Source: Bacteroides pyogenes_A (GTDB taxonomy: Bacteria; Bacteroidota; Bacteroidia; Bacteroidales; Bacteroidaceae). Taken from it: DNA of 64,000 bases. The stretch lies in assembly GCF_048595595.1 (NCBI RefSeq), contig NZ_CP184347.1. The stretch is one strand, 5' to 3'. Each line of letters opens with the position of its first letter. Position 1 is the stretch's first letter. The notes below the pieces were generated by a model. It worked only from the letters and a program-made list of their open reading frames with translations. It did no database searches and was not told where the DNA came from. A program made the translations under genes and the position numbers. Below are positions 30,009-37,917 of the stretch, in pieces.

Positions 30009-31892
30009 ATGAAATACCAGCTTAATTTGAAGAGGAGAATCTTTCTTCCTGTTATTCTTTTGCTTGCTTCGGCTTGCGTAAACCACATTTCCGAAGAAAA
30101 TGAAATTACAGACAATGCCCATATTCCTTTAAGGATTGCCGGAGATATAAAGACAAGAGTTGCGGGTAATGAATTTCAGTCGGCCGATGAGGTCGGCTTG
30201 TTTGCCCTTGTAGAATCTACCACGCTGAAAGAAGAACGCTATGCAGATAATATAAAGTTCGTATATTCTTCTGATGGAGAGTTTATAGCGGAAGAAATGG
30301 TATGCTATCCGGATGATGATGTAAAGCTGGATCTGATTAGTTATTATCCATACCGGACAGAAGGGGTAAAGATAGGTGAAAGCGTTATGCTGGTGGAAAC
30401 GGAGGCGGATCAGTCTATTCCGGCCAATCTTTCCAAATCCGATTTCCTTCTTGCTGTCCGTAAAACCGTCAGTCCTTCTAAAAATCCCGTATCTTTAACC
30501 TATACTCACAAACTCTTTCGCTTGAAAGTCTCGATAAAACCTGAAGAAGGCGAGAATATAGCTGACTTGTTACAGAGCGATCCTAAACTATCCGTTTCAG
30601 GCTTTTACAGAAAAGCGGCATATGATCTTCAGAAAGATGATTATTCTTCTTATTCGGCTGAAGAAGAAATTACTGCTGCCGGAAAATGGGAAATTCAAGA
30701 CGGACGTTTGGTTGGAAAAGAATTTATTCTTATTCCGCAGAAGATACAAAAAAATCATCAATACTTAACTCTGAATATAAAAGGAAAAGATTATATCAGT
30801 CGTTTAAATTCCTCTCTGGCTATCGGAAGCGGGAAGCAGCGGGAAGTGCAAATCTCTTTTGCAAGCGCTGAAGATGTATTGCTTAATCATCTGAATGGAG
30901 AAATTCACGATTGGGAAGATGGAGGTAAAGAGAGTATTTCATCAAAATTAATACATAATTATATCGATATTTCTAATTTGACATTTCAAGAATCTGATGT
31001 ATATAAAGTGTTGAGCGAAGGAAAACAAGTGGCGGAGATATGTAAAGAATATCTCGTTGCTCAGGATGGGTTCACTTCACAAGCCATTGTTGCTTATCCT
31101 ATGAAAGAAGGTAAAGCAGATTTATCCGGAGGGAAAGTCTTGAGATGTCTGGGGAATAAAGAAAACATCCATGGCGGTTCGGTTTCATGGGATATAGATA
31201 ACAACTCATTGATGTATCTTCCCGGTACGCTTGCCGCGCGGAATTATCTGTTTGTTTCGTCCGGCGGCAGAGTCGTCTTGTCTTTATCTGAGGCCGACAA
31301 GCCTCTGCCTGTAATGGTGGTGAGCGATGTGATACGCGATGTGCGCGGCGATGTGATTCACAATTACCCCATAGTGAAAATAGGTACGCAATATTGGATG
31401 AGAGACAATCTGGAAGCGTCATTATACAGCGACGGCACAGAAATAAAAAAGCTGGATACCATTGCTGAGGGAAATGCAGGCTACTTATTCTCTTCCGAAA
31501 AAGCTTATTTTTATACGATGGGAACGGTGAATTCTCATAAACTGTTGCCATCCGGCTGGCAAATTCCGGGTTGGAAAGATTGGGAGTTGTTGCAAACGTA
31601 TTTGAAGAATGATGCTTCTGCTTTAAAATCAGGAAGCTGGTCACCCATAAAAGAAGGTGAAACAGTGTTTCAAGCGAATAATCTATCTGGGTTTAACGCT
31701 TCTCCCTCAGGGATGGCTTGGGGCAAATTTCAGAAAGAATATGATGGAAAATACGCTGCATATTGGACTATGGATGAAAAAGGCACAGCCGTAGATGCTC
31801 AAATCCTTTTACTGCAAACTAATAAAAATGAAATGGACAGGGGAAGAGCCGCGGCGGATAAAGCTTGCTCTGTTCGTTGCATTCGCAAGTAA
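30009..31892 (+). CDS. Fimbrillin-family lipoprotein with C-terminal FISUMP domain
   Basis: A 627-residue lipoprotein: signal peptide RRIFLPVILLLASAC with the lipidated Cys at 23. The N-terminal two thirds read like fimbrillin/Mfa1-type proteins of Bacteroidales (IPLRIAGDIKTRVAGNEF, DEVGLFALV, DLISYYPYR, KSDFLLAVRKTV, LTYTHKLFRLKVSI). The last ~170 residues match the FISUMP pattern (VKIGTQYWMRDNLEASLYSDGT, LPSGWQIPGWKDWELL, FNASPSGM, YWTMDEKG). Expected at the outer membrane or cell surface, as a fimbrial or adhesion component. No usher, anchor or other fimbrial genes are seen beside it. Confidence 0.85.
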   Translation: MKYQLNLKRRIFLPVILLLASACVNHISEENEITDNAHIPLRIAGDIKTRVAGNEFQSADEVGLFALVESTTLKEERYADNIKFVYSSDGEFIAEEMVCYPDDDVKLDLISYYPYRTEGVKIGESVMLVETEADQSIPANLSKSDFLLAVRKTVSPSKNPVSLTYTHKLFRLKVSIKPEEGENIADLLQSDPKLSVSGFYRKAAYDLQKDDYSSYSAEEEITAAGKWEIQDGRLVGKEFILIPQKIQKNHQYLTLNIKGKDYISRLNSSLAIGSGKQREVQISFASAEDVLLNHLNGEIHDWEDGGKESISSKLIHNYIDISNLTFQESDVYKVLSEGKQVAEICKEYLVAQDGFTSQAIVAYPMKEGKADLSGGKVLRCLGNKENIHGGSVSWDIDNNSLMYLPGTLAARNYLFVSSGGRVVLSLSEADKPLPVMVVSDVIRDVRGDVIHNYPIVKIGTQYWMRDNLEASLYSDGTEIKKLDTIAEGNAGYLFSSEKAYFYTMGTVNSHKLLPSGWQIPGWKDWELLQTYLKNDASALKSGSWSPIKEGETVFQANNLSGFNASPSGMAWGKFQKEYDGKYAAYWTMDEKGTAVDAQILLLQTNKNEMDRGRAAADKACSVRCIRK

Positions 31893-31928
31893 TTTGATGA
31901 TGTTGCCCCATTGTTTCCATATTTTGTT

Positions 31929-31936
31929 TATCTTTG
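31929..31936 (+). promoter_or_regulatory. Putative promoter of the thioesterase gene (TATCTTTG)
   Basis: TATCTTTG matches TAnnTTTG and lies 29 bases before the ATG at 31966 and 36 bases after the fimbrillin stop. The motif supports the shorter start of the thioesterase. Confidence 0.55.
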
Positions 31937-31965
31937 AAGTAATAAATTGGATAACAGGCTGTATT

Positions 31966-32457
31966 ATGAAGAAGATAATTAATCCCTGGAAGGGATTGCC
32001 CGAGTATAAATGTTTCGGATGTGCTCCGAATAATGAGTCGGGAGTGAAAATAGAATTTTTCGAAGATGGCGATGAAATTGTCAGTATCTGGAAGCCCCGC
32101 CCCGAGTTTCAAGGTTGGATCGATACTTTGCACGGAGGAATTCAGGCCGTATTGTTGGATGAAATATGTGCGTGGGTTGTATTGCGTAAATTACAAACTA
32201 CGGGGGTGACTTCGAAGATGGAGACCCGTTATCGGAGGGCGATTAATACAAACGATTCGCATGTTGTGTTGCGTGCTTCCATAAAAGAAGTAAAAAGAAA
32301 TGTCGTTTTCATAGAAGCGCGACTATACAATAAAGAAGGCGATTTGTGTACAGAAGCTCTTTGCACTTATTTTGTTTTTCCTCAGGAGAAAGCGAAGCAA
32401 GAAATGGGATTCTTGGAATGTAATGTGGAGCCGGAAGAGATTCTTCCTTTAATATGA
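31966..32457 (+). CDS. PaaI-type hotdog-fold thioesterase
   Basis: A 163-residue cytoplasmic protein of the hotdog fold, expected to hydrolyse an acyl-CoA or other acyl thioester. FQGWIDTLHGGIQAVLLDEICAWV is the family's HGG motif plus following catalytic helix; METRYRRAIN and LRASIKEVKRNVVFIEARLYN are the expected strands. Start chosen at 31966 (MKKIINPWKG) instead of an in-frame ATG at 31795, which would overlap the fimbrillin gene and precede the promoter motif. A Cys-x2-Cys (YKCFGCAPNN) near the N-terminus is common in this subgroup. The physiological substrate is unknown. Confidence 0.85.
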   Translation: MKKIINPWKGLPEYKCFGCAPNNESGVKIEFFEDGDEIVSIWKPRPEFQGWIDTLHGGIQAVLLDEICAWVVLRKLQTTGVTSKMETRYRRAINTNDSHVVLRASIKEVKRNVVFIEARLYNKEGDLCTEALCTYFVFPQEKAKQEMGFLECNVEPEEILPLI

Positions 32458-32486
32458 AATAAAAAATAGTTTTTTTGTGATAAAAG

Positions 32487-32518
32487 TTTGTTTATATAGA
32501 AGTAATACTTTATTTTTG
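32487..32518 (+). promoter_or_regulatory. his operon promoter (TTTG-N20-TATTTTTG)
   Basis: TTTG at 32487-32490 and TATTTTTG at 32511-32518 with exactly 20 bases between, a full match to the Bacteroides promoter pattern. Transcription would start near 32525, just ahead of the His-rich leader ORF. Confidence 0.8.
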
Positions 32519-32543
32519 TCGCCATAAGAATTCAAAAGCATAT

Positions 32544-32609
32544 ATGAAGTATATCTTATCACATCATCACCATCTTTTTCCTGACGAACAGCTCGGTGGG
32601 CGTGGGTGA
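32544..32609 (+). CDS. hisL: His operon leader peptide (21 residues, four consecutive His)
   Basis: A 21-codon ORF, ATG 32544 to TGA 32607-32609, containing MKYILSHHHHLF. The run CAT CAT CAC CAT makes ribosome progress sensitive to charged tRNA-His. It lies between a consensus promoter and a rho-independent terminator that precedes hisG, the arrangement of classical transcription attenuation. The peptide is expected to be regulatory only. Too short for automatic calling but well supported by context. Confidence 0.9.
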   Translation: MKYILSHHHHLFPDEQLGGRG

Positions 32610-32636
32610 TATATGTATTACTCCTAAAGATAAATG

Positions 32637-32665
32637 AAGGCTTACCGGACGGTAAGCCTTTTTTC
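32637..32665 (+). terminator. his operon attenuator terminator
   Basis: AAGGCTTACC (32637-32646) pairs with GGTAAGCCTT (32651-32660), loop of 4, then TTTTTC. It lies 28 bases after the leader-peptide stop and 52 before hisG, so it would stop transcription unless an alternative fold forms while a ribosome stalls at the His codons. The competing antiterminator probably includes 32590-32636, where CTCGGTGGGCGTGGGTG is found. Confidence 0.9.
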
Positions 32666-32716
32666 GTTTGTTTGAGCAGAAATAATAAAATATAAATTCT
32701 TAATTTTGATTGGGTT

Positions 32717-33568
32717 ATGTTGAGAATCGCTATTCAGGCCAAAGGAAGGCTTTTCGAAGAAACAATGGAACTTTTTGAAGAGTCGGATATAAAAATCAGT
32801 ATGACGAAACGTACGCTGTTGGTACAGTCTTCAAATTTTCCTATCGAGGTGTTGTTTCTTCGCGATGATGATATTCCTCAAACGGTAGCGACCGGTGTTG
32901 CCGATTTGGGCATTGTCGGCGAGAACGAGCTTCTGGAGAAAGAAGGAGATGCCGAAATAATCAGAAGGTTGGGGTTCAGTAAATGCCGTTTGTCGCTGGC
33001 CATACCGAAAGATGTTGAATATGGGGGAGTTTCGTGGTTCGAAGGCAAGAAGATAGCCACATCTTATCCCGTTATTCTTCGCCGTTTTCTCGAGCAAAAA
33101 GGTGTGGATGCCGATATTCATATAATTACGGGTTCGGTGGAAGTGTCTCCCGGCATCGGTTTGTCCGATGCGATTTTCGACATAGTAAGCTCCGGATCCA
33201 CATTGGCGAGCAACCGTCTGAAAGAAGTTGAGGTCGTGATGCGTTCAGAGGCTTTGTTGATAGGAAATAAGAAGATGGATGATGAGAAAAGAACGATTTT
33301 AAATGATTTCTTATTCAGGTTAAATGCGGTAAAAACGGCGGAAGATAAGAAGTATGTTTTGATGAATGCCCCTCAAAAGAATCTGAATGAAATTCTTGAT
33401 GTGTTGCCGGGAATGAAAAGCCCTACTGTGATGCCGTTGGCACAAGAAGGATGGTGCTCGGTTCATACGGTGCTCGATGAAAAATGTTTCTGGGAAATTA
33501 TCGGGAAGCTGAAAGGATTGGGCGCGGAAGGTATTTTGGTGCTGCCTATCGAGAAAATGATTATTTAG
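32717..33568 (+). CDS. hisG: ATP phosphoribosyltransferase (long form)
   Basis: A 283-residue enzyme that condenses ATP and PRPP, the first committed and feedback-controlled step of histidine synthesis. It starts MLRIAIQAKGRLFEETM and carries the periplasmic-binding-like catalytic fold with GVADLGIVGENELLE and the PRPP-binding segment DIVSSGSTLASNRLKEV. The C-terminal ~75 residues (GMKSPTVMPLAQEGWCSVH) form the ACT-like regulatory domain, so this is the long HisG that needs no HisZ. First structural gene of the operon, 13 bases before hisD. Confidence 0.95.
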   Translation: MLRIAIQAKGRLFEETMELFEESDIKISMTKRTLLVQSSNFPIEVLFLRDDDIPQTVATGVADLGIVGENELLEKEGDAEIIRRLGFSKCRLSLAIPKDVEYGGVSWFEGKKIATSYPVILRRFLEQKGVDADIHIITGSVEVSPGIGLSDAIFDIVSSGSTLASNRLKEVEVVMRSEALLIGNKKMDDEKRTILNDFLFRLNAVKTAEDKKYVLMNAPQKNLNEILDVLPGMKSPTVMPLAQEGWCSVHTVLDEKCFWEIIGKLKGLGAEGILVLPIEKMII

Positions 33569-33581
33569 GAGGATTTGAAAA

Positions 33582-34865
33582 ATGAAATTGATTAAATATC
33601 CGCATAGGGAAACATGGAGCGAACTCTTACAGCGTCCGGTGATGAATACGGAATGTTTGTTTGATGCGGTACGAGATATTATAAATAAGGTAAGGAGAGA
33701 GGGAGATAAGGCGCTGCTGGAATTTGAAGCGATTTTCGACAACGTTTCGCTGCCTGATTTATCTGTTACGAAAGAAGAATTGGAGAATGCGGGGAATCTG
33801 GTTGGTGAAGAACTGAAAAATGCTATTCTACTGGCTAAAAAGAATATCGAAACTTTTCATTCTGCCCAACGTTTTTATGGGGAAAAGGTAGAAACAATGC
33901 CGGGAGTTACTTGTTGGCAGAAAGCGGTAGCTATTGAGAAAGTGGGACTTTATGTACCGGGAGGGACGGCTCCTTTGTTCTCCACCGTATTGATGCTGGC
34001 TGTTCCCGCCCGCATTGCGGGTTGTAAAGAAATTGTTCTTTGCACTCCGCCTGATGCAAGCGGGCAAATTCATCCGGCTATTCTTTACGCCGCCACTTTG
34101 TCGGGCATAAACCAAATATATAAAGTAGGAGGAGCGCAGGCAATTGCGGCGATGGCATACGGTACCGAAAGCATACCTAAGGTATATAAAATATTTGGTC
34201 CCGGAAACCGGTATGTTACCGCTGCCAAACAATTGGTCGGCTTGCAGGATGTGGCTATCGATATGCCTGCCGGTCCTTCCGAAGTGCTGGTCTTGGCAGA
34301 CGATTCGGCTAATCCTGTATTTGTAGCCGCCGATTTGCTTTCGCAGGCAGAGCACGGCAGCGACAGTCAGGTTATATTGGTCACTACTTCGGAAAGCTTG
34401 TTGGAAGAAGTGCATTTGGAGACTGAGCGCCAACTTTGCCGTTTGCCTCGTCGCGATATTGCAAGGAAGGCGTTGGAAAACAGCAGGCTTATTCTTGTCA
34501 ACGATATGGATGAGGCATTGGCCCTCACTAATGAGTACGCTCCGGAGCATTTGATTATAGAAACTGAGCGCTATATGGAAGTTGCCCGGCGGATAACGAA
34601 TGCCGGTTCCGTATTTCTGGGTTCTATGACTCCCGAAAGCGCGGGAGATTACGCTTCCGGTACTAATCATACTTTGCCAACCAACGGGTATGCGAAAGCA
34701 TATAGCGGAGTGAGCTTGGACAGCTTTATCCGTAAAATCACGTTTCAGGAGATTCTTCCCGAAGGAATGAATGCTATCGGTCCTGCAATCGAACGAATGG
34801 CTTGCGATGAAAAACTCGATGGACATAAAAATGCCGTCACTGTTCGCTTGCAGTCTTTGAAATAA
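33582..34865 (+). CDS. hisD: Histidinol dehydrogenase
   Basis: A 427-residue Zn-dependent enzyme that oxidises L-histidinol to L-histidine in two NAD+-linked steps. Family landmarks: VGLYVPGGTAPLFSTVLMLAVPA, VGGAQAIAAMAYGT, FGPGNRYVTAAKQLV, DMPAGPSEVLVLAD, LSQAEHGSDSQ (Zn-ligand Gln/His) and EYAPEHLIIE with the catalytic Glu-His pair. The length is close to the 434 residues of the E. coli protein. A TAGGAGGATT stretch provides a Shine-Dalgarno-like site 14 bases before the ATG. Confidence 0.97.
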   Translation: MKLIKYPHRETWSELLQRPVMNTECLFDAVRDIINKVRREGDKALLEFEAIFDNVSLPDLSVTKEELENAGNLVGEELKNAILLAKKNIETFHSAQRFYGEKVETMPGVTCWQKAVAIEKVGLYVPGGTAPLFSTVLMLAVPARIAGCKEIVLCTPPDASGQIHPAILYAATLSGINQIYKVGGAQAIAAMAYGTESIPKVYKIFGPGNRYVTAAKQLVGLQDVAIDMPAGPSEVLVLADDSANPVFVAADLLSQAEHGSDSQVILVTTSESLLEEVHLETERQLCRLPRRDIARKALENSRLILVNDMDEALALTNEYAPEHLIIETERYMEVARRITNAGSVFLGSMTPESAGDYASGTNHTLPTNGYAKAYSGVSLDSFIRKITFQEILPEGMNAIGPAIERMACDEKLDGHKNAVTVRLQSLK

Positions 34866-34891
34866 TATAACTTTGCAATAAATCTTTTGAG

Positions 34892-35932
34892 ATGAAAACA
34901 TTGGAAGAACTGACTCGTCCGAACATCCGGAAACTACAACCTTACTCTTCGGCTCGTGACGAATATAAAGGAACTCAGGCATCGGTTTTCCTGGATGCAA
35001 ACGAGAATCCGTACAATCTGCCTTATAATCGCTATCCGGATCCCATGCAGCGGGAATTGAAGATGCTTTTGTCGGGTGTGAAGAAAGTTTCTCCCGGCCA
35101 TATATTTCTGGGCAACGGCAGCGATGAAGCCATCGATTTGCTTTACCGTGCCTTTTGTGAGCCGCGGCAGGACAATGTCGTTGCCATTGAACCGACTTAC
35201 GGAATGTATCGGGTTTGCGCGGATATTAATGGAGTGGAATACCGGAAGGTTTTGTTGGACGAGCATTTTCAGCTTTCTGCTGAGAAGCTTTTGTCGGCAG
35301 TCGACGGGCATACCAAACTGGTTTTTCTATGTTCACCCAATAATCCTACGGGAAATCAGCTGCTTCGTTGCGAGATTGAAAAAGTATTGCAGCGGTTTGA
35401 AGGATTGCTTGTTTTAGATGAGGCCTATAATGACTTTTCCGAAGAATCTTCTTTCTTGTACGATTTGGATACTTTCCCGAATCTTGTTGTTTTGCAAACG
35501 TTTTCCAAAGCATGGGGCGGAGCGTCTGTACGGTTGGGAATGGCTTTTGCTTCGGAAGATGTTATCTCCGTTTTAAACAAAATCAAATATCCTTATAATG
35601 TAAATCAACTGACGCAACAGTATGCGTTGGATATGCTTCGTCATTATGACAAGATAGAGTTTTGGATAGAAACGTTGAAAGAAGAACGCAGCTATCTCGA
35701 ACAGGAACTTGCGGGGATTTCTTGCGTAATCCGGATATATCCGTCGGATGCCAATTTCCTTTTAGTGAAAGTAACCGATGCCGCTGAAATTTACGACTAT
35801 TTGGCGGGCGAAGGAATTATTGTTCGCAATCGCGATTCTGTGCCGCTTTGTGGCAACTGCCTGCGTGTGACGGTGGGTACCCGGACGGAGAATGATGCTT
35901 TGATTGCTGCACTTAAGAAATACGGAGAATAA
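34892..35932 (+). CDS. hisC: Histidinol-phosphate aminotransferase
   Basis: A 346-residue PLP-dependent class I/II aminotransferase that converts imidazole acetol phosphate to histidinol phosphate. VFLDANENPYNLPYNRYPDP, HIFLGNGSDEAIDLLYRAFC, FLCSPNNPTGN, VLDEAYNDFS and the PLP lysine (Lys206) in TFSKAWGGASVRLGMA are all present. The gene begins 26 bases after hisD and ends 3 bases before hisB, consistent with a single transcript. Confidence 0.96.
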   Translation: MKTLEELTRPNIRKLQPYSSARDEYKGTQASVFLDANENPYNLPYNRYPDPMQRELKMLLSGVKKVSPGHIFLGNGSDEAIDLLYRAFCEPRQDNVVAIEPTYGMYRVCADINGVEYRKVLLDEHFQLSAEKLLSAVDGHTKLVFLCSPNNPTGNQLLRCEIEKVLQRFEGLLVLDEAYNDFSEESSFLYDLDTFPNLVVLQTFSKAWGGASVRLGMAFASEDVISVLNKIKYPYNVNQLTQQYALDMLRHYDKIEFWIETLKEERSYLEQELAGISCVIRIYPSDANFLLVKVTDAAEIYDYLAGEGIIVRNRDSVPLCGNCLRVTVGTRTENDALIAALKKYGE

Positions 35933-35935
35933 ATT

Positions 35936-37060
35936 ATGAAAAAAAAGGTATTGTTTATAGACAGAGACGGTACGCTGGTCGTTGAACCGCCTGTCGACTG
36001 TCAGCTCGATTCGTTGGAAAAGCTGGAGTTCTATCCGAAGGTTTTTCGTAATTTGGGATTTATCCGCAGCAGGCTCGATTTTGAGTTTGTGATGGTAACC
36101 AATCAGGACGGATTGGGTACCTCTTCTTTTCCTGAGGATACGTTTTGGCCTGCCCATTATTTGATTTTGAAAACGTTGGAGGGAGAGGGGGTTACTTTCG
36201 ACAACATTTTGATAGACCGCAGTTTCCCCGAAGAAAATGCCCCGACTCGCAAGCCTCGTACCGGAATGCTGAGTGAGTATATAGACAATCCGGATTATGA
36301 TCTTTCGGGAAGTTTCGTGATAGGCGATCGCATGACGGACGTAGAGCTGGCAAAGAACTTGGGGTGTAAAGCCATTTATTTGCACTCTTCCAAAGAGGGA
36401 TTGGCAGAAAACGGGCTGGAGGATGTTTGCGTGTTGGCGACTGCCGATTGGGATAAGGTAACCGAATTCCTTTTTGCCGGTGAGCGAAAGGCGGAAATCC
36501 GGCGTACTACGAAAGAAACCGATGTGTATGTCGCATTGGATTTGGACGGGAACGGGGTCTGTGACGTATTTACCGGACTTGCTTTTTTCGATCACATGCT
36601 CGAGCAACTGGGCAAACATTCCGGAATGGATATAACCATACGGGTGGATGGAGATTTGAATGTAGACGAACACCATACCATAGAAGATACCGGCATTGCG
36701 TTGGGCGATTGTATTTATCAGGCGTTGGGCAGCAAACGGGGGATTGAACGCTATGGATATGCCTTGCCGATGGACGACTGTCTCTGCCGGGCATGTCTCG
36801 ACTTCGGAGGGCGCTCGTGGCTTGTATGGGAGGCGGAATTTAAGCGTGAGAAGATAGGAGAAATGCCTACGGAAATGTTTTTTCATTTTTTTAAGTCGCT
36901 GAGTGATGCCGCTAAAATGAACTTGAATATCAAAGCGGAGGGAGTGAACGAACATCATAAGATAGAAGGCATCTTCAAGGCTTTTGCGCGTGCTCTGAAA
37001 ATGGCGTTGAAAAGAAATGTTTATCATTTCGAACTTCCTTCCAGCAAAGGATTGCTTTGA
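35936..37060 (+). CDS. hisB: Bifunctional histidinol-phosphatase / imidazoleglycerol-phosphate dehydratase
   Basis: A 374-residue fusion. Residues 1 to about 165 are a HAD-type phosphatase with the nucleophile motif FIDRDGTLV (Asp9, Asp11), VTNQDG and GDRMTDVELAKNLG. Residues about 180-374 are the IGP dehydratase with the metal-binding motifs FFDHMLEQLGKHSG, DEHHTIEDTGIALG, MDDCLCRACLDFGGR and NEHHKIEGIFKAFARAL. The fused form matches that of enterobacteria and Bacteroides. Last recognisable his gene here; the remaining pathway genes (hisH, A, F, I) are not in this window. Confidence 0.96.
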   Translation: MKKKVLFIDRDGTLVVEPPVDCQLDSLEKLEFYPKVFRNLGFIRSRLDFEFVMVTNQDGLGTSSFPEDTFWPAHYLILKTLEGEGVTFDNILIDRSFPEENAPTRKPRTGMLSEYIDNPDYDLSGSFVIGDRMTDVELAKNLGCKAIYLHSSKEGLAENGLEDVCVLATADWDKVTEFLFAGERKAEIRRTTKETDVYVALDLDGNGVCDVFTGLAFFDHMLEQLGKHSGMDITIRVDGDLNVDEHHTIEDTGIALGDCIYQALGSKRGIERYGYALPMDDCLCRACLDFGGRSWLVWEAEFKREKIGEMPTEMFFHFFKSLSDAAKMNLNIKAEGVNEHHKIEGIFKAFARALKMALKRNVYHFELPSSKGLL

Positions 37061-37174
37061 AACAGATTCTTCGGCTTTCTTCTAAAATCATACCTAAAGT
37101 TTTACTTCGAATAAGAAACAGCGCTATTGAATCTCAACGTCCTGATTGCTTATTCGATATAACATTTATTGATA

Positions 37175-37759
37175 ATGAATTTGAAACTATTTATCCTTGC
37201 TTCGTTTGTCGGTTTATTTCTCTCTCTGGGAGTCTGCGGGCAGGAAGCTGAAGCGGAAAAGATTGCTTTGGAAGGATGTAAACTTACCAATCTCTATAAA
37301 ATAGACGAGGGAGTATATCGTTCGGAACAGCCTTCGAGCATTGATTTTAAGGTCTTGGAAGAGTACGGTATCGGAGAAATATTGAATTTGCGCAACAGGC
37401 ACAGCGATGATGACGAGGCGAAAGGTACAGGACTCACACTCCATCGGGTGCGGACAAAAGCGCATGCCATAAATGAAAAACAGTTGATCGCTTCGTTGCG
37501 CATCATTTATCATCGCAAAAGGCCCGTTCTCATTCATTGTCATCACGGCTCCGATCGCACAGGTGCGGTTTGTGCCCTCTACAGAATAGTTTTTCAGGGA
37601 TTTTCCAAAGAGAGAGCTATAGAGGAAATGGTTCGTGGAGGATTCGGTTTCCATCGTATTTATCAAAATATTATTCGTCTTATCAGGCGGGCGGATATAG
37701 AGCGTATCAGAAAAGAGGTATGCTCGACCGACTGTACGGATACTGTTTCAGACTTATAA
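37175..37759 (+). CDS. Exported dual-specificity/tyrosine phosphatase-like protein
   Basis: A 194-residue protein with an N-terminal signal peptide (LKLFILASFVGLFLSLGVCG) and a cysteine-phosphatase core: VYRSEQPSSIDF, IGEILNLRNRH and the P-loop HCHHGSDRTGA with the nucleophile Cys122 and Arg128. The order resembles DSP/PTP proteins of the SIW14 or 'tyrosine-protein phosphatase' type found in Bacteroides. The predicted location outside the cytoplasm and the lack of an adjacent kinase leave the substrate unknown. ATG 37175 is chosen over a TTG six bases upstream. It follows hisB by 114 bases with no promoter match in between, so read-through from the his operon is possible. Confidence 0.82.
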   Translation: MNLKLFILASFVGLFLSLGVCGQEAEAEKIALEGCKLTNLYKIDEGVYRSEQPSSIDFKVLEEYGIGEILNLRNRHSDDDEAKGTGLTLHRVRTKAHAINEKQLIASLRIIYHRKRPVLIHCHHGSDRTGAVCALYRIVFQGFSKERAIEEMVRGGFGFHRIYQNIIRLIRRADIERIRKEVCSTDCTDTVSDL

Positions 37760-37803
37760 TTTCGTTTTTAAAAAGCTTTGTCTTAAAAAGTATTCTTTAT
37801 TTG

Positions 37804-37834
37804 TTGCATTTTATTGGTAAATCGGTTACATTTG
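37804..37834 (+). promoter_or_regulatory. Putative promoter of the hybrid kinase gene (TTG-N20-TACATTTG)
   Basis: TTG at 37804-37806 and TACATTTG at 37827-37834 with 20 bases between; 83 bases before the ATG. Confidence 0.6.
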
Positions 37835-37917
37835 TCTGCGGCTTATATGAAGTTTATTCAATATTACAGAGTAAACCGGAGATTTAGGAAGTCTGAATTA
37901 AAATAAAAACGAAGAAT

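Noticed and set aside
31795..31965. Longer N-terminus for the thioesterase from ATG 31795
   Set aside because: It would overlap the fimbrillin gene by about 100 bases, precedes the promoter motif, and adds sequence unlike the hotdog family.
35762..37027. 421-codon minus-strand ORF opposite hisC/hisB
   Set aside because: Antisense to two well-defined his genes and crossing their boundary.
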